Source: Haloarcula argentinensis DSM 12282 (GTDB lineage: Archaea > Halobacteriota > Halobacteria > Halobacteriales > Haloarculaceae). Taken from it: a stretch of 64,000 bases of DNA. Each line of letters starts with the position of its first letter. The first letter of the stretch is position 1. A model generated the notes under the pieces. It saw only the letters and a list, made by a program, of their open reading frames with translations, did not search any database and was not told the DNA's origin. Below, piece by piece: positions 48,814 to 58,855 of the stretch. Where the stretch lies: NCBI GenBank assembly GCA_000336895.1, contig AOLX01000026.1:169868-233867 (forward strand), read 5' to 3'. The translations under genes and the position numbers were made by a program.

Positions 48814-49104
48814 ATGGACGAGACGATTGCGGGCGAGGTCATCCACGTCGTCCCGCCGGCCGACCACGAGGACTACGACTTCGAGCCCAAGATGGCGTCG
48901 CTCGCTGAGTCACGCTACGTCATCGTCTGCCGCAAGGGCGGGAAGCCGTCGTGGCTCGAACGGATAGTGGCATTTCTCCGCCGCCAGCCCATCGAGCCGG
49001 TCACGCTCGTCGCAGATTCGGCGGCCGAGGAAGGAACAGAAGTCACCGCGACTGTCGAGGAAACGACGATTACCGGCGTGTACGACGTGACGGAATTCCG
49101 GTAG
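48814..49104 (+). CDS. Conserved haloarchaeal small protein (DUF7526-like), 96 aa
   Basis: Begins MDETIAGEVIHVVPPADHED. A beta-barrel-type small protein (VTLVADSAAEEGTEVTATVE, TTITGVYDVTEFR). It lies 43 bases after the oxidoreductase and could be co-transcribed. Family name given from memory of its pattern. Confidence 0.6.
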   Translation: MDETIAGEVIHVVPPADHEDYDFEPKMASLAESRYVIVCRKGGKPSWLERIVAFLRRQPIEPVTLVADSAAEEGTEVTATVEETTITGVYDVTEFR

Positions 49105-49187
49105 CCGGCTCTGGGCGAGTCAGCGGAAAGTAAAAAGAACGGGCTTCAAGCGAGCGGAATTCGAATCCACGTAGTCAGACGACTACG

Positions 49188-52100
49188 TCAGCACTCGGAC
49201 CAGCCACAGGACTCGCAGGTCTTGCAACCCTCTGAGTAGTACAGCGACAGCGAGCCACAGTCAGGACACTCCGGGCTCTCGCCGGCGTCGATGATGTCCT
49301 GCTGGTCACCGCTCGTGTCGGTTGCGGCGGCCGCGCCACCGTCGGTCTGGGTCTGTGTGGCGGCCTCAGACTCGCGTTCGGCTTCGTCGGCCTTCTCGGC
49401 CGTCTCCTCCAGCGTGGTCTGGTCGGGGTAAGCCTTGTCAACGTCGCCATCGAGGTAGCGACGCAGGGCCGTGCCGATGGCGTCCGGGATGGACTGGATC
49501 TGCTCGCCCTTGTCCCAGGCGACCTTCGGCGACCGGATGCCCTGCAGCTCGTCGGCGATCTCTTCGGGGTCGACGCCCGAGCGGAGTGCCGTCGAGATGG
49601 TCTTGGCCAGCGCCTCGGTGAAGGAGGCGGTGAAGCCGCCGGAGTTGCCGATGTTGGCGAACAGCTCGAACGGCCGGTCGGCCTCGGGGTCCTCGTTGAT
49701 GTTGACGTAGAGCTTCCCGTAGCCGGTGTCGATGCGCTGTGTCACGCCGTGGAGCACGTCCGGTCGGGTCTGCTTTTCGGCGTACTCGGCGTCCCCATCG
49801 GCGACACCCAGCACCTGCTGGATGGAGTCGTCGATGGCGGCCTGAACGGCCTCGTCTTCGAGGAAGCCTTCGATGCCGCCGAAGACTTCCTCTATCTGAG
49901 CGACGATCTCGTCGGCGTCCATGTCCGAGAACTCCGTGTTCTGGGCGCGCGTGGTCAGCACCTGCTTGCTGCGGGTACCGTCGCGGTAGTAGGTGACGCC
50001 CTTGCCGCCGTGGTCGTAGATGTACTCGAACACTTCGGCGGCGTCCTCGGTCGTGGAGTCGTTCGGGGCGTTGACCGTCTTCGAGATGGCGGAGTCGACG
50101 CCTTCCTGACAGGCCACCTGAATGCCCGCGTGCTGCTTCGCGGAGAGGTCGCCGGTCGTGACGAACAGTTCGCCGATGGCGTCGGGCACGGTCGTCAGCC
50201 CGTCGACGCCGTCGAACTCGTTGTTTGCCATTTGCTCTTGGGCCTCCTGTTTGACGGCCTCGACGTCGATGTCGTTGTCCTCCAGCGCGCGGAGGAAGTA
50301 GTCGTCGAACTCAACGAGCATCTCGTCGCCCTGCACGTCGTCGGAGACGTTCTTGTAGTAGGCGACGTTGTAGATCGGCTCACACCCGCCGGTCGTGTTC
50401 CCGATCATCGAGGTCGTCCCGGTCGGGGCGATGGTCGTAGTGTTGTGGTTGCGGATGGGGTAGCCGTCTGCCCAGTCCGCCGCGTCCTCACCGGTCTGCT
50501 TCTCGAACCAGTCAGGGTACTCCGTCGGGTTTGCGTACTTGGAGTTCTCCCACTCGGAGAAGACACCACGTTCCTCGGCGAGTTCGTGACTCGTGGCCTT
50601 GGACCCGTGGTTGATGTGGCGCATCGTCTGGCGGGCGATCTCGTTGGCTTCCTCGGTCCCGTAGGCGACACCGAGCTGGATGTACAGCTGGGCCAGCCCC
50701 ATGATACCGAGGCCGATCTTGCGCATCTCCCGGACCTTCTGCTCGATCTTCTCGACCGGGAAGTCGGACATCGTGACGACGTTTTCGAGGAAGCGGGTGC
50801 CGAGTTCGATGCGTCGGTCGAACTCGTCCCAGTCGATCGCTTCTTCGAGGAACGCGTCGATAGCCGCTTCAATCGAGTCGTACTCGTCAGCGTTCCGGTC
50901 CGACCAGACGCGCCAGTCCGGGGCGTCCGTGGCGGCCAGCGTCGAGAGGTTGATGTGTCCGAGGTTACAGGCCTCGTACTCCTCGAGTGGCTGCTCGCCA
51001 CACGGGTTCGTGGCGAGAATCTCGTGGTCGGGGTGCTCCTCAACGTCGAAGGAGTGTTGCTTGTTCACCCGTTCGAGGTAGATGACGCCGGGCTCGCCGT
51101 TCTCGTGAGCGCCCTCGACGATGTCGTCCCAGAGTTCCTCGGCCGGAATCGAGAGTTCCTCGCCGACCTCGACGTGTTCACCGAGGCCAAACATATCGTA
51201 CAGTTCCTTCGTCTCCTCGGTGACGATGTGGGCCTCGCCCGTTCGCGGGTTCGTGAAGGTGAACTCCTCACCGGCTTTCAGCGCCTGCATGAAGTCGTCG
51301 GTGACGCCGACGGAGATGTTGAAGTTCGACAGGTGCCCCTCGACGGCGTTGCGGAGGTGCTTTGGTACCTTTCCGCCGTCGTCGATGAGTTCCCGTGCTT
51401 CTTCCAGCGCCTCGGCGAAGGAGTTGTGCGTGAAGTCGTCCGGGTCGTTCAGGCGCAGTGTCTCGGCCAGCGAGACGTCCTTGTTCTTGGCGTGGATGAA
51501 CTGGATGACGTCTGGGTGGGAGACGCGCATGACTCCCATCTGTGCGCCACGACGGGCGCCACCCTGGGCGATCGTCTCGCACATCTGGTCGTAGGTCCGC
51601 ATGAACGTGATTGGCCCGGAGGCGATGCCGCCGGTCGAGCCGACGGGGTCGCCGTACGGGCGGAGCTTCCAGAACGCGTACCCCATGCCACCGCCGGACT
51701 GGAAGACCTGCGCGGCCTCCTTTGCGGTCTGATGGATGTCGTCGATGTCGTCGCCCGGTGAATCGACGAAACAGGCAGACAGCTGCTGGAGTTCGTCGCC
51801 GGCGTTCATCAGCGTCGGCGAGTTCGGCATAAAGGAGAGCTGTTCCATCTGGTCCTGGAAGGCGTCGGCGGTCGATTCGACGTGATCGCGGACGCCCTCG
51901 GGCAGTTCCGGCACGACTGTCTCGTAGGCGAACTTGTTGACGTTGTAAACAGAGAGTTCAGTTTCGACGTCGTCGTCGACAGACGTTCCTTTACCGAACA
52001 CTTCGTCGGCGAGTTCGTCGCGGCGCGGGTGGTCAGGCTTCAGTTGGTCCGGTGAGACGTGTACGTCGACGTCCTGCTTGTCGGCCTCGAACACAGCCTC

Positions 52101-52301
52101 GGCGAGCGCGATGTTCTTCGCGACACGGTCGAAGAGGTCTTCGGGTTCCTCGATGAGGTCACCGTCGGCATCCTTCCGGAGGTAGCGAGCCGGGAGAATG
52201 TTGTGGTAGGCGTTGCCTGTGAGTCGCTCTTCGATAGTGTCACCGTCGGTACGTTTGATCGGGAGCGTGATCTCGTCGGCGGAAAGGTCGCTGTTACTCA
52301 T
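49188..52301 (-). CDS. nrdJ: Adenosylcobalamin-dependent ribonucleotide reductase, class II, 1037 aa
   Basis: Start at MSNSDLSADEITLPIKRTDG; sequence upstream in frame is not coding. Features are SPTLMNAGDELQQLSACFVD with the active-site Cys, NPCGEQPLEEYEACNLG, ATGTTSMIGNTTGGCEP-type loop (APTGTTSMIGNTTGG) and a C-terminal zinc ribbon with CPDC and CKTCESCGWSEC. It makes deoxyribonucleotides from ribonucleotides using vitamin B12. Length fits haloarchaeal NrdJ. Confidence 0.95.
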   Translation of the reverse strand: MSNSDLSADEITLPIKRTDGDTIEERLTGNAYHNILPARYLRKDADGDLIEEPEDLFDRVAKNIALAEAVFEADKQDVDVHVSPDQLKPDHPRRDELADEVFGKGTSVDDDVETELSVYNVNKFAYETVVPELPEGVRDHVESTADAFQDQMEQLSFMPNSPTLMNAGDELQQLSACFVDSPGDDIDDIHQTAKEAAQVFQSGGGMGYAFWKLRPYGDPVGSTGGIASGPITFMRTYDQMCETIAQGGARRGAQMGVMRVSHPDVIQFIHAKNKDVSLAETLRLNDPDDFTHNSFAEALEEARELIDDGGKVPKHLRNAVEGHLSNFNISVGVTDDFMQALKAGEEFTFTNPRTGEAHIVTEETKELYDMFGLGEHVEVGEELSIPAEELWDDIVEGAHENGEPGVIYLERVNKQHSFDVEEHPDHEILATNPCGEQPLEEYEACNLGHINLSTLAATDAPDWRVWSDRNADEYDSIEAAIDAFLEEAIDWDEFDRRIELGTRFLENVVTMSDFPVEKIEQKVREMRKIGLGIMGLAQLYIQLGVAYGTEEANEIARQTMRHINHGSKATSHELAEERGVFSEWENSKYANPTEYPDWFEKQTGEDAADWADGYPIRNHNTTTIAPTGTTSMIGNTTGGCEPIYNVAYYKNVSDDVQGDEMLVEFDDYFLRALEDNDIDVEAVKQEAQEQMANNEFDGVDGLTTVPDAIGELFVTTGDLSAKQHAGIQVACQEGVDSAISKTVNAPNDSTTEDAAEVFEYIYDHGGKGVTYYRDGTRSKQVLTTRAQNTEFSDMDADEIVAQIEEVFGGIEGFLEDEAVQAAIDDSIQQVLGVADGDAEYAEKQTRPDVLHGVTQRIDTGYGKLYVNINEDPEADRPFELFANIGNSGGFTASFTEALAKTISTALRSGVDPEEIADELQGIRSPKVAWDKGEQIQSIPDAIGTALRRYLDGDVDKAYPDQTTLEETAEKADEAERESEAATQTQTDGGAAAATDTSGDQQDIIDAGESPECPDCGSLSLYYSEGCKTCESCGWSEC

Positions 52302-52873
52302 CGCCCGCTCCTCCTCCCGACAGCGGCCGTCTGTCGGTCGATACCCCTCGTCGTAGCTACCCGTGATCCTGTCATTTCTGGCGGCGAATACGTATTCATC
52401 GATAGCGTTTAATCCTTCTTGTCTGCGATCGGCGGTGGTCGTAGCGGTCTCCGGAGTCGCGGCTACGGTGTTCGACGAACTGTGCTGGTGACGCGTGAAA
52501 CGATAGTCGCGTACAACGGAATAGATACCGTCGTTTCTCCTTAATACTGTCCAGACCGAGGTGAAAGTGAAACCCCGACCCTGTGAACCACCAGACGTGA
52601 GCGAAATATCCAGTAGAAACTGGCGGGGGTTTGCAGGTAGAGCTATACACTCACTAACAGTGCGTAGGGGGGAATGTACCTGTGCCAACCCCTCCGCAGT
52701 AGTGCGGTTTTGGCAAAACCGGCCTGTCAGTCCGTGCGGTGTCGATCTCGTGTGGTTGTACTCTGTTCCACTCCTGTTTCATTCGGGAAAATGCTCACCG
52801 TGTACTTCGAGAGCGAACTGGATGGAAGGCGAGAGGCGGGACGCTTACAGGTCTGTGGGCTGAAGTCACATGT
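52302..52873. other. 572-bp divergent intergenic region with hairpins
   Basis: No convincing gene. CCGCA-GTAG-TGCGG (52694-52707) and GGTTTT-GGC-AAAACC (52706-52720) are adjacent perfect inverted repeats, upstream of the J-domain gene. A CTTAAT at about 52541 may belong to the nrdJ promoter. Terminator, regulator site or small RNA are possible; I could not find the conserved core of a cobalamin riboswitch. Confidence 0.5.
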
Positions 52874-53434
52874 GTGCAGTACGATGGGCTCACCAAAGGA
52901 ATCGCAGTGGTGTTTGGAGGCCTGACAGTCGTCTTGACGGCGGTGGGCCTCATAATCAATCCTGCGGTGCTCTTTCTGGCGCTCATGTTTGGGGTGTCGA
53001 CGTATTTCATGTACTACCACCTCAGCGGGAAGATGGCTGCGAGCCTCTACGAGCGGGTCGAGCGACAGGCAGCACAGAACACGGGGAACGCCCGCCGCGG
53101 CGGGTTCGGGGCCGGGCCACGGGAGGAATGGGAACCACCGAGAGACGGACGCCGAGCGCGCCGCTCGCATGCGAGTCAGGGTGGCCAACGTCGCCGACAG
53201 CGACAGCGACGCCAGACAGCGGGCGACCGGCAGCGCCGACAGCGCGCCCAGTCGTCGGGACCGAGTCCGGCGGAGGCCTACAAGCGGTTAGGCCTCGATC
53301 CGGATGCCGACCAGAGTACGATCAAACGAGCCTACCGGGAGAAGGTCAAGGAGGTCCATCCCGACACCGACAGCGGGAGCGAGACGGAGTTCAAGCAGGT
53401 GCAAGCGGCCTACGAGACGCTGACCGACGACTGA
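52874..53434 (+). CDS. Membrane-anchored J-domain protein, 186 aa
   Basis: GTG start at 52874 (VQYDGLTKGIAVVFGG); an earlier ATG gives a Cys-rich implausible leader. Two membrane helices cover about 8-50, followed by an Arg/Gln/Gly linker, then a J domain (AYKRLGLDPDADQSTIKRAY, REKVKEVHPDTDSG) with HPD near 161. It should recruit Hsp70 (DnaK) at the membrane; it lacks the zinc domain of full DnaJ. Confidence 0.8.
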   Translation: MQYDGLTKGIAVVFGGLTVVLTAVGLIINPAVLFLALMFGVSTYFMYYHLSGKMAASLYERVERQAAQNTGNARRGGFGAGPREEWEPPRDGRRARRSHASQGGQRRRQRQRRQTAGDRQRRQRAQSSGPSPAEAYKRLGLDPDADQSTIKRAYREKVKEVHPDTDSGSETEFKQVQAAYETLTDD

Positions 53435-53471
53435 CCGCAATCCCCATATGCGGTGCTCCAAACCCGGACGT

Positions 53472-54155
53472 ATGGACAGCGACACGCCGCCGCTTATCGT
53501 GGATATCGATGGCACGCTAACCGACGAAAGCCGAGCGATTGATCCCCGTGTCATGCCGGTCCTCCGTGAGTGGCCTGCACGCGTCGTCATCGCCACCGGC
53601 AAGGCAATACCGTTCCCGATTGCCCTCTGTGAGTTTCTCGGCATCGAGCGGACAGTCGTCGCCGAGAACGGCGGCGTCGTGTTCGTCGAAGCGACCGACG
53701 AACTCAGGCTGGAAGGCGATCACGAGGCGGCGCTGGCAGTCGGCGAAGCCTACCGTGACCTGGGCCACGACCTCGGCTTCGGGCAGGTCGACCTGGCGAA
53801 CCGATGGCGCGAGACGGAACTCGTCGTGTCGCTCGACCAGCCGCTCGAACCGCTGGAGGAACTGGCCGCGGCACGCGGGCTCGTCGTCCTCGACACCGGC
53901 TTCGCATACCACGTGACGGACCCGGTCGTCGACAAGGGGACAGGACTCGAAGCGGTGTGCGCGGAACTGGATCTGGAGCCGGCAGAGTTTCTGGCAGTCG
54001 GCGATTCGGTGAACGATGCCCAGATGTTTGACTTGGCTGGTGAGGCCGTGGCTGTCGCCAACGCCGATGAAACGGCGCTCGAACGGGCCGACCGGGTGAC
54101 CGATGCGAGCTACGGCGACGGCTTTCTCGAAGCGGTCGCGCCGTACCGGGACTGA
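53472..54155 (+). CDS. Phosphoglycolate phosphatase, archaeal HAD type, 227 aa
   Basis: HAD motifs: I DIDGTLTDE, II ATGKA, III DKGTGLEAV, IV VGDSVNDAQMF. A C2 cap lies between motifs II and III. Length and motif spacing match the archaeal phosphoglycolate phosphatase group (TA0175 type). It removes phosphate from phosphoglycolate and perhaps other small substrates. It follows the J-domain gene by 37 bases. Confidence 0.88.
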   Translation: MDSDTPPLIVDIDGTLTDESRAIDPRVMPVLREWPARVVIATGKAIPFPIALCEFLGIERTVVAENGGVVFVEATDELRLEGDHEAALAVGEAYRDLGHDLGFGQVDLANRWRETELVVSLDQPLEPLEELAAARGLVVLDTGFAYHVTDPVVDKGTGLEAVCAELDLEPAEFLAVGDSVNDAQMFDLAGEAVAVANADETALERADRVTDASYGDGFLEAVAPYRD

Positions 54156-54434
54156 CTCCATCCATTTGGTGTTTCCAGTTGCTGTCGGAACCGTCGCTAA
54201 CCAGATTGGCAAACAGGTGACGCCATCGACAGCGGTCGGCTATCCACGGGGCGGCGTCACACGACCGCAAACCACGTATAGCGGTTCAGTCCACGAGCGG
54301 TCTGGCTGCGCCTTTCGGTATACATATCCGTCCGGTCGCTACTGTGAGAGACACACTCAGCCACCGGATTTAGGAGCGCTCTGGAGCCGTAAATCCGGGG
54401 AAGGCTTATATCTGCCCCACAGTAACGGGAGGAT

Positions 54435-56066
54435 ATGAGCCCCGACCGGGCTGTCCTCCGGCGCGCGCTTGATCGCGGTGAACGGGAGGGCGGCAGCGTC
54501 GAGTTCAAAGAACGGCTCACCGAGAACCTCCACCTGTCCGAGGGGCGACTCGAATCCCTCGCGGCACAACTCCGCCACCGCGTTCTCTCCGGGGATGGGG
54601 AGGCGACGTACGTCGTCGGCGTCACCGACGACGGCGGTCTGGCCGGCATCTCGCCGGCGGAGTTCTCAGAGTCGATGGACGTACTCAGTCTGCTGGCAGA
54701 GGAGGCCGGCGCACACATCGAGGAGGTGAAAACGTGGGGCGTCGACGGCGTCTCGGACGACGGGGCGACCGACACAGACGGTATCGTGGGTGTCGCGACG
54801 GTCTCCGAGGGGTCGGTCCTCGCGGACGACGACCACATCGTCGTGGGCACCGCTGGCCACGTCGACCACGGCAAATCCACGCTCGTGGGGTCGCTGGTCA
54901 CCGGTGACGCCGACGACGGCGAAGGTGGAACACGCGGTTTTCTCGATGTCCAGCCTCACGAAGTCGAGCGGGGACTGTCCGCCGACCTCTCCTACGGCGT
55001 CTACGGCTTCGACGACGACGGTGAGCCGATCCGCATGGACAATCCCCATCGGAAGGACGACCGAGCTCGAGTCGTCGAAGAGTCTGACCGACTCGTCTCC
55101 TTCGTCGACACGGTGGGTCACGAGCCGTGGCTCCGGACGACGATCCGTGGCCTCGTCGGCCAGAAACTCGACTACGGCCTTCTGACCGTCGCGGCCGACG
55201 ACGGGGTGACCGAGACGACGCGAGAGCACCTCGGCATCCTGCTGGCGACGGACCTCCCAACGATTGTCGCCATCACCAAGACCGACCTCGTCGACGGAGA
55301 ACGCGTCGCCGAAGTCGAACGCTCCGTCGAGCAAGCACTGCGAGAGGTCGACAAGACGCCGCTCCGGGTCGAGCGTCACGGCGTCGACACGGCTATCGAT
55401 GAAATTTCTGAGACCGTCGTTCCCGTCGTCACCACCAGCGCCGTCACGAAGGAGGGGCTGGACGCCCTCGACGAGATGTTCGAGGCGCTGCCAAAGACCG
55501 CCGGCGAGGTGGGTGACTTCCGGATGTACGTCGACCGGACGTACAACGTCCAGGGGGTCGGCGCGGTCGCCTCCGGCACCATCAAATCCGGCGAGGTCGA
55601 GGCCGGCGACGAGCTATTACTTGGACCCATGCAGGACGGGAGCTTCCGGGAGGTCGAAGTGCGGTCCATCGAGATGCACTACCACCGGGTCGACGAGGCC
55701 AAGGCGGGCCGCATCGTGGGTATCGCGCTGAAAGGCGTCCGCGAGGCGGACATCGAGCGTGGGATGGTCTTGCTGCCGAGCGACGCGGACCCGTCGCCGG
55801 TACAGGAGTTCGAAGCCGAGGTGATGGTGTTGAACCACCCGACCCGCATCGGCGACGGTTACGAGCCAGTGGTCCACCTCGAAACGGTCAGCGAGGCCGC
55901 GGCCTTCTACCCGGAAGGAGGACAGCTGCTCCCGGGCGACGCCGGCAAGACCCGAGTCCGATTCAAGTTCCGCTCCTATCTCGTAGAAGAGGGCCAGAAG
56001 TTCGTCTTCCGCGAGGGCAGCTCGAAGGGCGTCGGGACCGTCACAGATATCGACCCGGCGGAGTAG
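54435..56066 (+). CDS. GTPBP1-family translational GTPase, 543 aa
   Basis: Preceded by GGAGG seven bases before ATG. A short N-terminal domain (VEFKERLTENLHLSEGRLES) is followed by the GTPase: G1 GHVDHGKS (about 141-149), G3 DTVGHE (about 225) and G4 TKTD (about 280). EF-Tu domain II and III-like barrels follow (VQGVGAVASGTIKSGEVEAG). It is related to EF1A, but lacks a classical effector region; probable role in translation or mRNA surveillance. Confidence 0.85.
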   Translation: MSPDRAVLRRALDRGEREGGSVEFKERLTENLHLSEGRLESLAAQLRHRVLSGDGEATYVVGVTDDGGLAGISPAEFSESMDVLSLLAEEAGAHIEEVKTWGVDGVSDDGATDTDGIVGVATVSEGSVLADDDHIVVGTAGHVDHGKSTLVGSLVTGDADDGEGGTRGFLDVQPHEVERGLSADLSYGVYGFDDDGEPIRMDNPHRKDDRARVVEESDRLVSFVDTVGHEPWLRTTIRGLVGQKLDYGLLTVAADDGVTETTREHLGILLATDLPTIVAITKTDLVDGERVAEVERSVEQALREVDKTPLRVERHGVDTAIDEISETVVPVVTTSAVTKEGLDALDEMFEALPKTAGEVGDFRMYVDRTYNVQGVGAVASGTIKSGEVEAGDELLLGPMQDGSFREVEVRSIEMHYHRVDEAKAGRIVGIALKGVREADIERGMVLLPSDADPSPVQEFEAEVMVLNHPTRIGDGYEPVVHLETVSEAAAFYPEGGQLLPGDAGKTRVRFKFRSYLVEEGQKFVFREGSSKGVGTVTDIDPAE

Positions 56067-56085
56067 CGCCGTCTCCACTCTCTGC

Positions 56086-56583
56086 TCACCGGTCCGCGGC
56101 GTCTCCGGTCGGTAACCGATAGCCGTCATCCGTTTTCTCGGCGAGTCCGAACACTACGGCCCATTCCAGCAGGTTCGCCGTGCGCTCCTGCCAGACCGAT
56201 TCCCAGTCGGTGTGGCGTTCGCGTTCCCAGCGGGGAATCTCAGCCCGGAGCGCATCGAACGCAGTGTCACCGTCTACCGACTCCGAATCGAGAGCAGCGA
56301 GGAGCACATCGACGCCGAAGACCGATTCCTCGAAGGCCGTCGCTAGGTCCGCCCGGTCGAGGTCGGTCCTCGTCCGGTAGTAACCCCGTTCGCTCTCGGC
56401 GACCAGTCCCAGCGCCTGCAAGAGCACGAGGTACTTCTGGGCCGTTTCGCGGTCGGACACGTCAGTCGCCGTCTGTATCGCCCGACAACAGTCCGCCTCG
56501 CTGTCAGGGACAAGCGGAAGCGCCTCTCTTGCGGTCTCCAGAAACGAGCGCGAGCGGGCCGGCGGCGCGACCTTGTAGCGCAT
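56086..56583 (-). CDS. Conserved haloarchaeal protein, 165 aa
   Basis: Two helical, wHTH-like parts (ADCCRAIQTATDVSDRETAQ, ESVWQERTANLLEWAVVFGL). The closing QERTANLLEWAVVFGLAE is a repeating theme in haloarchaeal proteins of this size. It ends 20 bases from the GTPase and begins seven bases after mch. Function unknown. Confidence 0.6.
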   Translation of the reverse strand: MRYKVAPPARSRSFLETAREALPLVPDSEADCCRAIQTATDVSDRETAQKYLVLLQALGLVAESERGYYRTRTDLDRADLATAFEESVFGVDVLLAALDSESVDGDTAFDALRAEIPRWERERHTDWESVWQERTANLLEWAVVFGLAEKTDDGYRLPTGDAADR

Positions 56584-56589
56584 CCCCGA

Positions 56590-57522
56590 TTACAGGCCGA
56601 AGCTCTCGGCTAACACGTTCTCGCTTGTCTCACCGACAACGTGCGTGTCGCCGCCGACGACATCGATGGTGACCGCCGCGGGGCCGAACAGTTCGACGGG
56701 AAGCTCCGCGAAGTCCCAGTCCACGTCCTCGAAGACGCCCTCTAGCGGCTCGCCGTATTCTCGGGCCGCGACGGAGGGGACCTCGTCGAACCGGTCGAAG
56801 GACTCGTCGACGGTGAGGTGGACCTCGCTGCCGTAGGCGAGCGCGTCTGTGGTCCGGGCCATCGCGGTCGCCTCGTCACCGGCGACCGGCGCGACCGGCG
56901 CGCGGCCGCTGGCTGACAGCACCGACACCGGGTCGAAGCCGAGTTCGGCCAGTCGGAAGACAGCCAGCTCGGCGGCCCGGGCCGCGGCAACGACGCTCCC
57001 GGTGACACTCGCGGTTGCGAACGACGGCAGGAACACGCCCGTCTCGGGGACGCCGGTGCGTTCAGCGACCTGGCTCGCGACGGCCTCGTCCGGCAGTTCG
57101 TCGGTCTCTAGAGCCAGCACAGCGAAGTCGGCGTCCTCGCGGTAGCCGATCCGCTCGAAGGCTTCCTCTTCGGCAACGAGTGCGCGTGCGGGGCCGCTCC
57201 CAAGCGCCTCGAAGCCGTCGGCGGCCAGCTCCCAGCCGCCCTTCTGTGAGCACAGCAGGGCCAGTGCCGGGTGGTCAGTCGACAGCTCGACGTGATTCAG
57301 CGGCGCGCCGCTGATGGTGTCCATCGTTGACTGGACCGTCGCCAGCCCGGCTGTCTGAATTTCCGCGAGCAGCATACCGGCCTCGACAGCGCCGGGGACC
57401 TCGACGCCGAAGTCCAGCACCGCGGCGTCCCCCTCAAGCGCGTGTACGTCTATTGTGAGTTCGTCGGCGAAGTCGATGGCCTCGTCAACGAGTTCCGTGG
57501 CCATCCGATTGAGACTATCCAT
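56590..57522 (-). CDS. mch: Methenyltetrahydromethanopterin cyclohydrolase, 310 aa
   Basis: Characteristic segments: MDSLNRMATELVDEAIDFAD at the start, LNHVELSTDHPALALLCSQK and FLPSFATASVTGSVVAAARA, then ASGRAPVAPVAGDEATAMAR. In methanogens it hydrolyses methenyl-H4MPT; in haloarchaea it belongs to C1/folate-type metabolism. Full length for the family. Confidence 0.9.
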   Translation of the reverse strand: MDSLNRMATELVDEAIDFADELTIDVHALEGDAAVLDFGVEVPGAVEAGMLLAEIQTAGLATVQSTMDTISGAPLNHVELSTDHPALALLCSQKGGWELAADGFEALGSGPARALVAEEEAFERIGYREDADFAVLALETDELPDEAVASQVAERTGVPETGVFLPSFATASVTGSVVAAARAAELAVFRLAELGFDPVSVLSASGRAPVAPVAGDEATAMARTTDALAYGSEVHLTVDESFDRFDEVPSVAAREYGEPLEGVFEDVDWDFAELPVELFGPAAVTIDVVGGDTHVVGETSENVLAESFGL

Positions 57523-57546
57523 ACGCCGTCTTTGGCACCCTTCCCT

Positions 57547-57879
<333 letters not shown>

Positions 57880-57976
57880 ACTGATTTCCACGCGCGCCCG
57901 CGACCTAATCGCTATGGTACTCGCGTAATGTCATCGTAGCTGACTGGCTGAAAGAAACTGCTGCCGTCCGAAACGC

Positions 57977-58627
57977 TTACTCGTCTCCCTCGACCGGTGC
58001 CCCGCGAGCGTTCGTCTTGACGCTCTGGAGCCCCTGCTTCGCTTTCTGCTTGGAGGCGTAGCCCTGCCCGCAGTCGGCGATGATCTCGCCGTTGTCGTGG
58101 CGGAGCCGCCAGCGTGCTTTCCCTTCGCTGTCTTTGAATAGTTCGAACGTCGCTTTGCTGCCTCCCTCTTCGACAACGCCGTCGTCGTCTTTGGACTTGT
58201 CGACGACGTACGCACCGGGCGCGTTGGTTTTGACGCTTTCGAGGCCCTGCTCGGCCTTCTGCTTGGAGGCGTAGCCTTCCCCACTGTCGGCAATGATGTT
58301 GCCATTGTCGTGGCGAAGCCGCCAGCGGTACTGCTCGGCGCTGTCCTCGTACACCTCGAACGTCGCCTTGCTCGCGGCCACATCGGTCTCCACCGCTCCC
58401 TCGTTCTCGTCCCACTCCATATCGATTTCGAGTGTGACAGTCCCGTCTTCCCGCTCGACTTCGACCTCGAACTCGGATTCGGCAGGTGGTGTGACTGTCA
58501 CCGTCTGTTCCTCGTCAGCCGGCGCGGGCTCACCGCGGCTGAGCCTGTTTGCCAATCGCCGGAAGTACGATGCGATTCCTCTGCGACTCCGTGTTTCCTG
58601 TGACTCGTGGACCGTCTCGTCCGTCAT
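57977..58627 (-). CDS. DUF1508/YegP-domain protein with two repeats, 216 aa
   Basis: The N-terminal 95 residues contain a beta segment and an acidic linker. Two YegP domains follow: FEVYEDSAEQYRWRLRHDNG...ASKQKAEQGLESVKTNAPGA and FELFKDSEGKARWRLRHDNG...ASKQKAKQGLQSVKTNARGA. The near-identity of the two shows an internal duplication. Role unknown; common in haloarchaea. Confidence 0.88.
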   Translation of the reverse strand: MTDETVHESQETRSRRGIASYFRRLANRLSRGEPAPADEEQTVTVTPPAESEFEVEVEREDGTVTLEIDMEWDENEGAVETDVAASKATFEVYEDSAEQYRWRLRHDNGNIIADSGEGYASKQKAEQGLESVKTNAPGAYVVDKSKDDDGVVEEGGSKATFELFKDSEGKARWRLRHDNGEIIADCGQGYASKQKAKQGLQSVKTNARGAPVEGDE

Positions 58628-58855
58628 GCACTCTCATTGTCGATGGGATAACAAATAATGGTACTCCATACTCGAAGCAGCCACCGTGTGTAACCATAAC
58701 ACATGGTGGAGAGTCGATAATCTGCACTTTGGCGGCAGAGAGTTGCGCTGAGCCTGTTTTTCAATCATTGCTACTCCGGGGGTACTGGCGCTGTGGACTC
58801 CAATTTTACAGTAACACTTGGCGACAGATTCGGCACGCGAGCATAGTCGCCAGAA

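Noticed and set aside
52302..52700. Cobalamin riboswitch upstream of the B12-dependent reductase
   Set aside because: No B12-box-like core was found, and such riboswitches are not expected in haloarchaea.
57912..58415. Arg/Gly-rich minus-strand frame over the YegP gene
   Set aside because: Composition is that of a shifted reading of an acidic GC-rich gene; the 57977-58627 frame has two clear domains.
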